From JAZGBC01 sp036444495 (lineage in GTDB: Bacteria; Pseudomonadota; Alphaproteobacteria; Kiloniellales; J153): a stretch of DNA of 5,094 bases. Numbering within the stretch: position 1 is the first letter of the stretch; each line of letters begins with the position of its first letter. The notes below the pieces were generated by a model. The model was given only the letters and a program-made list of their open reading frames with translations. It had not been told where the DNA came from and made no database searches. The stretch is taken from assembly GCA_036444495.1 (NCBI GenBank), contig JAZGBC010000152.1, positions 1 through 5,094 of the forward strand, written 5' to 3'. The translations under genes were made by a program, and so were the position numbers. Below, one piece after another: positions 1 through 5,094 of the stretch.

Positions 1-1722
1 GATGCCGATGGCGTTCACGTTGCTGGTCTTGCCCTGGTCGGTGCCCATGCCGGTGGTGGTGTAGCGCTTGAGGTGCTCGATGGAGCGGTAGCCCTCGCGC
101 AGGGCCAGCTTGAGGTCGGCGGCGGTCACGTCGTTCTGAATGTCGACGAAGTGCTTGCCGCCTTGGCCGAGCGGCTTGTCCGAGGGCACGCACCAGAGCC
201 AGCGCGCCGGCAGGAAACCCTCGTCGTTCGCCTTGGGCGCCTTCTTCTTGCGCGCTGTGCCCTTGCAACCCGCGTCCTTGGCCGCCGCCGCACCCGCCGC
301 GAAACCCTCGGCCAAGCAGGAGGCCAGCCCGAAGGCGCCGTTGCAGGCGCCGGCCGCGCGCGTGGCCTGGGCCGCTTCACCCGGCAGGAAGCAGCCGAGA
401 TCGGCGTCGAAGCGGATCTTGCCGCGCGATTGGCTGAAGAGGTGCACCGTCGGGCTCCAGCCGCCCGAGACGGCCAGCAGGTCGCAGTCGAGCGGCTGGC
501 CCTCGCCGGTCACGCCCGTGCCGTCGCCGTTCAGGCGCGCCACGCGGAGTTGGCGTATGCGCTTGTTGCCGGAAGTCCCGATGACCGCGTGGCCGGAGAG
601 CAGGGGCAGGCCCGCGGCCTCGGCCCTTTCCGTGGCCGGACCCTCGGGCTCGGCGCGGGCGTCGATGATGGCGGCGATCTCGATGCCCGCCGCCGCCATG
701 TCCAGCGCCGCCTGGTAGGCCCCGTCGTTGTTGGTGAAGAGCGCGGCCTTGCGGCCCGGCTTGACCGCGTAGCGGTTGACGTAGGTGCGGCAGGCATCCG
801 CCAGCATGATGCCCGGGCGGTCGTTGCCGGCGAAGACCAGGGGCCGCTCGATGGCGCCGCTGGCGAGCACCACCTGCCTGGCGCGGACCTTCCAGAGCCG
901 GTGGCGCGGCAACTGTTCCGGCTTGTCCGCCAGGTGATCGGTGACCCGCTCGATGAGCGCCAGGAAATTGTGGTCGAAATAACCATAAGCAGTCGTGCGG
1001 CTCAGCAGCGTGACCTCGTCCAGCTTGTCCAGCTCGGCGCGCGTCTTGGCCACCCAATCGAGCGCCGATTTCGTGCCGATCTTCTCGTCCCTTGCGGCCA
1101 GCAGTCCGCCGCCGAGCGCCGCGTCCTGTTCCACGAGGATCACGCGCGCGCCGGTCTCACCGGCGGCAAGGGCGGCGGCCAGGCCCGCCGGCCCGGCGCC
1201 CACCACCAGGACATCGCAATGCGCATAAGTCTTGTCGTAACGGTCCGGATCGCGCGCCTCGGGCGCCTTGCCCATGCCGGCGGCGTGGCGGATGACCTGC
1301 TCGTACCTCATCCAGAGCGCGGCCGGCCACATGAAGGTCTTGTTGTAGAAGCCCGCGGGGAGGAAACGCGAGAGCCGGTTGTTGACCGCACCTACGTCGA
1401 AATCGAGGCTCGGCCAGCGGTTCTGCGAGGCCGCGCTGAGGCCCTCGACCAACTCCACCTGGGTGGCGCGCTGGTTGGGGTCGGTGCGTGCGCCCTCGCC
1501 CAACTGCACCAGCGCGTTGGGTTCCTCCGGGCCGGCCGAGAAGATGCCGCGCGGGCGGTGGTACTTGAAGCTGCGCCCGACGAAATGCACGCCGTTGGCC
1601 AGGAGCGCAGAGGCCAGCGTGTCTCCGGCATAGCCCTGATAATCGGCGCCGTCGAAGCGGAAGCCGAGCGGCTGGCTCCGGTCGATCAGGCCCCCTTCGG
1701 GCAGGCGGAAGCGTTGCGCCAC
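1..1722 (-). CDS. soxA: Sarcosine oxidase alpha subunit, C-terminus cut off by the window edge
   Basis: This is the large subunit of cytoplasmic heterotetrameric sarcosine oxidase, which makes glycine, H2O2 and 5,10-methylene-tetrahydrofolate from sarcosine, O2 and tetrahydrofolate. The first 574 residues are open to the edge; family members are near 1000 residues, so the GcvT-like folate-binding half is missing here. Residues 6-80 form the N-terminal ferredoxin-like (Fer2_4) domain with RLPEGGLIDR and GRSFKYHRPRGIFSAGPEEP. It has no cysteine before C169, so no Fe-S cluster is expected there, as in known sarcosine oxidases. A dinucleotide-binding loop GAGPAG lies at 175-180, SGAIERP at 288-294, a second flavoprotein-type motif GACNGAFG near 458-465, and the family signature GMGTDQGKTSNVN at 558-570. 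The GTG start at 1722, 5 bases after the soxD stop, gives the usual short lead before RLPEGG. The only nearby ATG (1745) is in the soxD frame. AAGG at 1736-1733 may serve as ribosome binding site. The start is inferred; the identity is secure. Confidence 0.95.
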   Translation of the reverse strand, partial: MAQRFRLPEGGLIDRSQPLGFRFDGADYQGYAGDTLASALLANGVHFVGRSFKYHRPRGIFSAGPEEPNALVQLGEGARTDPNQRATQVELVEGLSAASQNRWPSLDFDVGAVNNRLSRFLPAGFYNKTFMWPAALWMRYEQVIRHAAGMGKAPEARDPDRYDKTYAHCDVLVVGAGPAGLAAALAAGETGARVILVEQDAALGGGLLAARDEKIGTKSALDWVAKTRAELDKLDEVTLLSRTTAYGYFDHNFLALIERVTDHLADKPEQLPRHRLWKVRARQVVLASGAIERPLVFAGNDRPGIMLADACRTYVNRYAVKPGRKAALFTNNDGAYQAALDMAAAGIEIAAIIDARAEPEGPATERAEAAGLPLLSGHAVIGTSGNKRIRQLRVARLNGDGTGVTGEGQPLDCDLLAVSGGWSPTVHLFSQSRGKIRFDADLGCFLPGEAAQATRAAGACNGAFGLASCLAEGFAAGAAAAKDAGCKGTARKKKAPKANDEGFLPARWLWCVPSDKPLGQGGKHFVDIQNDVTAADLKLALREGYRSIEHLKRYTTTGMGTDQGKTSNVNAIGI

Positions 1723-1727
1723 GGTCT

Positions 1728-2021
1728 TCAGACCTTGGTGCTCATCTTGAGCTTGGGCGGCTTCTTGCCCATCTCGTAGACCGCGAGGATTTCGTAGCTC
1801 ACGGTGTCGCGCGCCACGTTGAACCAGCGCCGGCAGCCCTGGGCGTGCATCCAGCGCTCGAGAAACACGCCCTTGGTGTTGGAGCGCATGAACAGGTACT
1901 CGGCCCATTCCGCGTCGGAGAGCTTTTCCGGCGCCTTGGGCCGGGCGATGTGGGCCTCGTTGCCGTAGGAGAACTCCTCCTCGCTGCGCGGGCCGCAATA
2001 GGGGCAGGGGATGAGCAGCAT
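1728..2021 (-). CDS. soxD: Sarcosine oxidase delta subunit (zinc-binding)
   Basis: This is the small zinc-binding subunit of heterotetrameric sarcosine oxidase, complete at 97 residues, the normal length for the family. The N-terminus MLLIPCPYCGPR carries C6 and C9, and RWMHAQGCRRWFN carries H59 and C63. These four positions match the Cys-Cys-His-Cys zinc site known from characterised SoxD. Other family hallmarks are SEEEFSYGNEAHIARP (13-28), WAEYLFMR (39-46) and a basic, lysine-rich tail after YEMGKKPPK. The subunit has a structural rather than catalytic role. It lies between soxB and soxA: 17 bases separate it from the soxB stop, and the soxA start follows 5 bases after its own stop, so translational coupling is likely. 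The ATG at 2021 has a good ribosome binding site, AGGAG, 9 bases upstream. Nothing is odd about it. Confidence 0.97.
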   Translation of the reverse strand: MLLIPCPYCGPRSEEEFSYGNEAHIARPKAPEKLSDAEWAEYLFMRSNTKGVFLERWMHAQGCRRWFNVARDTVSYEILAVYEMGKKPPKLKMSTKV

Positions 2022-2030
2022 GATAGAGGA

Positions 2031-2035
2031 CTCCT
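2031..2035 (-). promoter_or_regulatory. Ribosome binding site of soxD
   Basis: Read on the minus strand, AGGAG ends 9 bases before the soxD ATG. It sits inside the 17-base gap between soxB and soxD and is the best Shine-Dalgarno match in the operon. It supports the ATG at 2021 as the true start. Confidence 0.75.
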
Positions 2036-2039
2036 AAGC

Positions 2040-3293
2040 TCAGTGCGCCACGGCGGCCGCGCCGTGCTCGTCGATCAGGTATCCCGTGCGGAAACGGTCC
2101 AGCGTGAAGGGCGCGTTCAGCTCGTGCGGCTCGTCGTGCGCGACGGTGTGCGCGTAGACCCAGCCCGAGCCGGGCGTGGACTTGAAGCCGCCGGTGCCCC
2201 AGCCGCAGTTCATGTACAGGCCCCCCACCGGAGTCTTGCCGAGGATCGGGCTGGCGTCGGGGCAGGTGTCCACGATGCCGCCCCACTGGCGCATCATGCG
2301 CATGCGCCGCAAGCTCGGGAAGAGCTCGCAAACCGCCGCGAGCGTCTCCTCGGTGACCGGCAGGCTGCCGCGCTGGGCATAGCCGACGTACTTGTCCGCG
2401 CCCGCGCCGATGACGAACTCGCCCTTGTTGGATTGGCTGATGTAGGCGTGCACCGCATTCGACATGACCACCGTATCGAGCGCCGGCTTGACCGGCTCGG
2501 AGACGAGCGCCTGCAAGGGCACGGAGGTTACCGGCATGCGGAAGCCGGCGAGCTCGGCCATGACGCTGGAATGGCCGGCCACGGCGATCGCCACCTTCTT
2601 GGCGCCGATGAAGCCCTTGCCCGTCTCGACGCCCGTCACCCGGCCGGCCTCGATGCGGAAGCCGGTGACCGGGCATTCCTGGATGATGTCGACGCCGCGC
2701 GCATCGGCCCCGCGCGCGTAGCCCCAGGCCACCGCGTCGTGGCGCGCGGTGCCGCCGCGCCGCTGCAGCGAGCCGCCGAGCACCGGGTAGCGCCCGCCCG
2801 CGCGCAGGTCGATGAGCGGGACCAGCTGCTTGATCTGCGCCGGGCCGAGGAATTCGGAATCCACGCCGTTCAGGCGGTTGGCGTTGATCCGGCGCGACAG
2901 CTCGCGCAGGTCGTGCTGGTTGTGCGCCAGGTTGAGCACGCCGCGCTGGCTGAACATGACGTTGAAGTTCAGCTCCTGGGACAGGCCCTCCCAGAGCTTG
3001 AGGGCGAATTCGTAGAGCGCCGCGCTCTCGTCCCAGAGGTAGTTGGAGCGAACCACGGTGGTGTTGCGCCCCGTGTTGCCGCCGCCCAGCCAGCCGCGCT
3101 CGATCACGGCGACGTCGGTGATGCCGTGCTCCTTGGCCAGGTAGTAGGCCGTGGCCAGGCCGTGGCCGCCGCCGCCCACGATGACCACCTCGTAAGACGG
3201 CTTGGGCTCCGGGCTGCGCCAGGCCTCCGGCCAGTCCTGATGGTAGCCGAGCGCGTTGCGCAGCAGGCTGAAGATCGAGTAGCGCGTCGGCAT
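2040..3293 (-). CDS. soxB: Sarcosine oxidase beta subunit (catalytic flavoprotein)
   Basis: This is the catalytic beta subunit of heterotetrameric sarcosine oxidase, a DAO-fold (D-amino-acid/glycine oxidase) flavoprotein that oxidises sarcosine at FAD and passes electrons through covalent FMN to oxygen. It is complete at 417 residues, the usual length. The N-terminus MPTRYSIFSLLRNALGYH is typical of SoxB. The FAD-binding betaalphabeta motif VVIVGGGGHGLATAYYLA lies at 36-53, followed by GWLGGGNTGRNTT (67-79). GGTARHDAVAWG (180-191) contains H185, the likely covalent FMN attachment histidine by family pattern. The C-terminal GWGTGGFKSTPGSG (364-377) is the conserved flavin/substrate region. It is the first gene of a soxB-soxD-soxA operon, and I see no glyA between it and the divergent regulator. 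The ATG at 3293 has a weak purine-rich AGGGGG 11 bases upstream, and an in-frame TAG at 3350-3348 limits any extension. Regulation is probably by the divergent AraC-type activator. Confidence 0.98.
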   Translation of the reverse strand: MPTRYSIFSLLRNALGYHQDWPEAWRSPEPKPSYEVVIVGGGGHGLATAYYLAKEHGITDVAVIERGWLGGGNTGRNTTVVRSNYLWDESAALYEFALKLWEGLSQELNFNVMFSQRGVLNLAHNQHDLRELSRRINANRLNGVDSEFLGPAQIKQLVPLIDLRAGGRYPVLGGSLQRRGGTARHDAVAWGYARGADARGVDIIQECPVTGFRIEAGRVTGVETGKGFIGAKKVAIAVAGHSSVMAELAGFRMPVTSVPLQALVSEPVKPALDTVVMSNAVHAYISQSNKGEFVIGAGADKYVGYAQRGSLPVTEETLAAVCELFPSLRRMRMMRQWGGIVDTCPDASPILGKTPVGGLYMNCGWGTGGFKSTPGSGWVYAHTVAHDEPHELNAPFTLDRFRTGYLIDEHGAAAVAH

Positions 3294-3336
3294 CGTCGGT
3301 GGTGCCCCCTGCCGGGCCGTCCGCTCAGGCCCCCTT

Positions 3337-3357
3337 TTGCCGCGAGCCTATCGGCAA
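3337..3357. repeat. Short inverted repeat overlapping the candidate soxB -10 box
   Basis: TTGCCG (3337-3342) and CGGCAA (3352-3357) are perfect 6-base inverted arms around 9 bases. The repeat covers the proposed -10 hexamer of soxB, so it could be an operator or a leader hairpin. Arms this short occur by chance in GC-rich DNA, so support is limited. Confidence 0.3.
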
Positions 3358-3372
3358 TGGCCGCCTTTGCAA
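3345..3372 (-). promoter_or_regulatory. Candidate sigma70 promoter of the soxBDA operon
   Basis: Read on the minus strand, TTGCAA (3372-3367) is separated by 16 bases from TAGGCT (3350-3345). The -35 matches the TTGACA consensus at 4 of 6 positions and the -10 matches TATAAT at 3 of 6. Such a weak promoter would suit one that depends on an activator. It would place the transcript start near 3338, about 45 bases before the soxB ATG. This is a reading by eye without a statistical score. Confidence 0.35.
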
Positions 3373-3374
3373 GC

Positions 3375-3402
3375 TGAAATGCGCGGAAAACGGGGCATTT
3401 CA
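3375..3402. repeat. 8-bp-arm inverted repeat, candidate activator binding site
   Basis: TGAAATGC (3375-3382) and GCATTTCA (3395-3402) are perfect inverted 8-base arms around 12 bases. The centres of the arms are 20 bases apart, roughly two helical turns, so both would face the same side of the DNA. The repeat begins 2 bases upstream of the candidate soxB -35 box, where an AraC-family activator would be expected to bind. The arms are also AT-richer than the surrounding sequence. That this is the regulator's site is inference; I did not match it to a published motif. Confidence 0.5.
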
Positions 3403-3571
3403 TAACCACTCGGCCGGGCCACAGAGGAACCAAGGGCGGCGATTCCGGCTTGCGAATTTACGCCGGATATTTTTCTGTTCGCGACATGGGGATTCTATGC
3501 CAGAGTCCCCCGCCGGTCCGGAAAAGCCGAGGCCGGCAAGGGGCTTGGGCGAGGGACTTCACGGAGGGTTT

Positions 3572-3577
3572 GAGAGG
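3572..3577 (+). promoter_or_regulatory. Ribosome binding site of the AraC-type regulator
   Basis: GAGAGG ends 5 bases before the ATG at 3583, and GGAGGG (3563-3568) offers a second, more distant option. An in-frame TGA at 3571-3573 rules out any start further upstream, so together they support the ATG at 3583. Confidence 0.6.
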
Positions 3578-3582
3578 CAACC

Positions 3583-4596
3583 ATGCTGGGCAACGCGCCG
3601 CGGGAGCTGCCGCAGCAAATGGGGCTGCTGCTGGTCCCCAGCTTCTCCATGATCGCTTTTACGGTGGCCGTCGAGACCCTGCGCCTGGCCAACCGCATGA
3701 GCGGGCTCAAGCTCTATTCCTGGCACCTTTTTTCCAGCGGCGGCGGGCCTGTGCGCGCCTCCAATGGGATCGAGCTGCATCCCGAGGGCGACCTGGAGCG
3801 GGCGTGCGGCCTGGACACGATCATCGTGTGCAGCGGCACCGACGTGCAACGCTTCAACGACCGGGCGGCCATCTCCTGGCTGCGCCGCATGGCGCGCAAG
3901 GGCGCGGACATCGGGGCGCTCTGCACCGGCGCCCATATCCTGGCGCGCGCCGGGCTGCTCGACGGCTACCGCTGCACCATCCACTGGGAGAACCTGGCCG
4001 GCTTCGTCGAAGATTTCCCGGAGATCGAGGTGACCAACGAGCTATTCGAGGTGGACCGCAACCGCTTCACCTGCTCCGGCGGCACGGCGGCCATCGACTT
4101 GATGCTCTATGCGATCGCCCGGCAGCACGGGCACGAGCTGGCGGCCTCGGTAGCCGACCAGTGCCTGCACGAGCGCATCCGCGGCCACCACGACCAGCAG
4201 CGCAAGTCGCTGCCCGCGCGCCTCGGCGTGCGCCACCCCAAGCTGCTCAAGGTCATCGAGCTGATGGAGGCGAACCTGGAGGAGCCCATCGGCCGGGGCG
4301 GACTGGCGCGCAGCGCCGGGCTCTCGACGCGGCAGCTCGAGCGCCTGTTCCGCAAGTATCTGAACCGCTCGCCGGCGCGCTATTACCTGGAGCTGCGCCT
4401 CAACAAGGCGCGCCTTCTGCTGATCCAGACCAACATGTCGGTGATCGACGTGGCGCTCGCCTGCGGCTTCGTCTCGGCCTCGCACTTCTCCAAGTGCTAC
4501 CGCGATTTCTTCGGCCGCACGCCGCGCCGCGAGCGCGGCCTGCCGGCGGAGCTGGAAACGGTGCCGCCCCTGCCGCTCGTCATGGCGGGGGTATAG
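3583..4596 (+). CDS. GlxA-family AraC-type transcriptional regulator, GbdR/SouR-like
   Basis: This is a cytoplasmic DNA-binding regulator, complete at 337 residues. Residues about 12-195 form a DJ-1/PfpI (class I glutamine amidotransferase-like) sensor domain, with GLLLVPSFSMIAF (14-26) and the nucleophile-elbow sequence GALCTGAHILA (111-121). C114 sits at the elbow position, and TIHWE (132-136) and CSGGTAAIDL (164-173) are further family motifs. Residues about 218-315 form an AraC-type DNA-binding domain: first helix-turn-helix GGLARSAGLSTRQLERLFRK (239-258), linker SPARYYLELRLNKARLLL (263-280), and second helix-turn-helix VIDVALACGFVSASHFSKCY (287-306) ending in the typical FFGRTP. In Pseudomonas, GbdR answers glycine betaine and dimethylglycine and SouR answers sarcosine, and both activate demethylation genes. 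The position divergent from soxB supports an activator of this operon, with sarcosine as the most natural ligand. Choosing between a GbdR and a SouR ortholog is not possible by eye, so no symbol is given. Confidence 0.93.
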   Translation: MLGNAPRELPQQMGLLLVPSFSMIAFTVAVETLRLANRMSGLKLYSWHLFSSGGGPVRASNGIELHPEGDLERACGLDTIIVCSGTDVQRFNDRAAISWLRRMARKGADIGALCTGAHILARAGLLDGYRCTIHWENLAGFVEDFPEIEVTNELFEVDRNRFTCSGGTAAIDLMLYAIARQHGHELAASVADQCLHERIRGHHDQQRKSLPARLGVRHPKLLKVIELMEANLEEPIGRGGLARSAGLSTRQLERLFRKYLNRSPARYYLELRLNKARLLLIQTNMSVIDVALACGFVSASHFSKCYRDFFGRTPRRERGLPAELETVPPLPLVMAGV

Positions 4597-4677
4597 CCGG
4601 GCGGACCAGGGCCTGTACTCATTAAGCGCGTTGGGATTGGATCTAGAGCCTAGCCCGCCAATGCCCGCTTATGGCCC
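4597..4677. other. Convergent intergenic gap without a clear terminator
   Basis: This 81-base gap lies between the stop codons of the regulator and the DUF1194 gene. I see no open frame of interest and no compact GC hairpin followed by a T-run on either strand. AGGGCC (4608-4613) and GGCCCT (4673-4678) are complementary but nearly 60 bases apart, too far for a typical terminator stem. The base composition starts to fall here. Confidence 0.5.
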
Positions 4678-5094
4678 TCAGCGGAGGTTCAGCTGACGTG
4701 TATGAGTTTCTTGAATCAGCGCTCGCGGTGCGGCATTTTCTTGGCTGACCAGGGGGGTCAATTCGCGCAGCAGTTTGCGCAGGAAGGCGCGCGCGAAGTC
4801 GTCATAATCATTGGCGATTTCGACGAATGCGCCGGGACCGAGTATTACTTTTTCGCGATAGTATGTGTCCAAATCGTAGAGCTTGTTGTCAGGATAAGTG
4901 AGGATAGGCAACCCATTGATCACTACCCCCAGGGCATTTGCCTCTTGTCGAGGTATGGATGGGGGTAAGCCGGTATTGCTGCGGCCGTCGCCCGATACAT
5001 CGATCTTCAACTGACGGCCTTCAAATGCGTTTTCGGCAATCAGACGAACGCCAAAGTCGATGGCCCCGCCAATCGCGGTGAAGCGACGGTCCGG
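4678..5094 (-). CDS. DUF1194 (von Willebrand A-like) protein, N-terminus beyond the window
   Basis: The last 138 residues of a minus-strand gene are visible; the frame stays open to the right edge, so the start and any signal peptide are not seen. The visible part begins PDRRFTAIGGAIDFGVRLIAE and continues with IDVSGDGRSNTG, GVVINGLPILTY, DTYYREKVILGPGAFVEIA and a final helix DDFARAFLRKLLREL. These match, in order, the C-terminal half of the DUF1194 family, whose fold resembles von Willebrand A domains. The threonine in FTAIGGAI and the SGDG loop fall where metal-site loops would be expected. Family members are usually about 230-270 residues, often exported, and their function is not known. 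About 25 residues after the conserved region form an unconserved polar tail. GC content is about 55% by hand count, clearly below the sox genes. It runs convergently to the regulator and shows no functional link to sarcosine use. Confidence 0.85.
   Translation of the reverse strand, partial: PDRRFTAIGGAIDFGVRLIAENAFEGRQLKIDVSGDGRSNTGLPPSIPRQEANALGVVINGLPILTYPDNKLYDLDTYYREKVILGPGAFVEIANDYDDFARAFLRKLLRELTPLVSQENAAPRALIQETHTRQLNLR

Larger units (their letters stand above)
3294..3582. promoter_or_regulatory. Divergent promoter region between soxB and the AraC-type regulator
   Basis: This 289-base stretch separates the divergent starts of soxB and the regulator and should hold both promoters and the activator site. 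It is less GC-rich in its middle (about 3370-3410 and 3450-3500) than the flanking genes. It contains an 8-bp-arm inverted repeat (3375-3402), a candidate soxB promoter (3345-3372) and a smaller inverted repeat (3337-3357). On the regulator side an AT-rich run, GGATATTTTTC (3465-3475), precedes TTCTAT (3493-3498), a possible -10 element without a clear -35. The regulator leader also has two nested short inverted pairs (3504-3558 and 3524-3546). Short open frames crossing the region look like shadows. The role is inferred from gene orientation. Confidence 0.7.

Noticed and set aside
1480..1722. Possible Fe-S cluster in the N-terminal ferredoxin-like domain of SoxA
   Set aside because: No cysteine is present in this part of the protein, so a 2Fe-2S cluster cannot be ligated there. 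This is normal for sarcosine oxidase alpha subunits and is not a defect.
73..1779. 568-residue plus-strand open frame opposite soxA
   Set aside because: It runs antisense to a clearly recognised, conserved coding sequence. Its protein is low-complexity Arg/Ala/Gly/Leu-rich without any recognisable motif, as expected from GC-rich codon bias on the opposite strand.
1845..3377. 510-residue plus-strand open frame opposite soxD and soxB
   Set aside because: It is antisense to two intact conserved genes, rich in Arg/Ala/His/Val, and has no recognisable domain. Length alone is not evidence at this GC content.
3299..3652. 117-residue open frame across the divergent promoter region
   Set aside because: It overlaps the regulator start out of frame, has no convincing ribosome binding site and shows no family resemblance. 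The region is better explained as regulatory DNA.
4042..4485. 147-residue minus-strand open frame opposite the regulator's DNA-binding domain
   Set aside because: It is antisense to the conserved AraC domain and shows no motif of its own.
3450..4625. 391-residue plus-strand open frame overlapping the regulator in another frame
   Set aside because: The overlapping frame encodes a full DJ-1 plus AraC protein with all expected motifs. This frame gives Arg/Ala/Gly-rich sequence without domain features.
4608..4678. AGGGCC and GGCCCT as a possible bidirectional terminator
   Set aside because: The arms are only 6 bases, separated by almost 60 bases, and there is no T-run on either strand.
4702..4968. 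88-residue plus-strand open frame opposite the DUF1194 gene
   Set aside because: The minus-strand frame matches a known family over its full visible length and continues past the window edge. The plus-strand frame has no recognisable features.

Overview
The window is GC-rich proteobacterial DNA and reads as a sarcosine (N-methylglycine) catabolism locus. The diagnostic content is a heterotetrameric sarcosine oxidase operon with a divergently transcribed GlxA/GbdR-type AraC regulator, an arrangement known from Pseudomonadota that use glycine betaine, carnitine or creatine derivatives as carbon and nitrogen sources. The sequence alone does not fix the genus. The last gene, a DUF1194 protein, is most familiar from alphaproteobacteria, but that is weak evidence.

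Layout. Positions 3293 down to 1 carry soxB, soxD and soxA on the minus strand, packed as one operon: 17 bases between the soxB stop and the soxD start, and 5 bases between the soxD stop and the proposed soxA GTG start. soxA runs off the left edge after 574 codons, so its C-terminal folate-binding (GcvT-like) half and any soxG lie outside. Positions 3294-3582 are a 289-base divergent promoter region holding an 8-bp-arm inverted repeat just upstream of a plausible soxB -35 box. Positions 3583-4596 (plus strand) encode a 337-residue regulator with an N-terminal DJ-1/PfpI-like sensor domain and a C-terminal AraC double helix-turn-helix. After an 81-base gap, a convergent minus-strand gene (4678 to beyond 5094) encodes the C-terminal 138 residues of a DUF1194 (von Willebrand A-like) protein. 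This gene is visibly poorer in GC (about 55% by hand count, with stretches below 50%) than the sox genes.

How it fits together. SoxB (FAD, covalent FMN), SoxD (zinc subunit), SoxA (NAD and folate-binding subunit) and an unseen SoxG would form the cytoplasmic enzyme that demethylates sarcosine to glycine, passing the one-carbon unit to tetrahydrofolate and electrons to O2. The divergent regulator is probably the activator of this operon and would sense sarcosine, dimethylglycine or glycine betaine, like SouR or GbdR of Pseudomonas. The DUF1194 gene has no evident link.

I see no clearly novel system. The points worth checking are the operator-like repeat, the composition break at the right end, and which ligand the regulator senses. 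Long plus-strand open frames opposite soxA and soxB are GC-rich shadows. I found no tRNA, rRNA, CRISPR array, insertion sequence or convincing intrinsic terminator.
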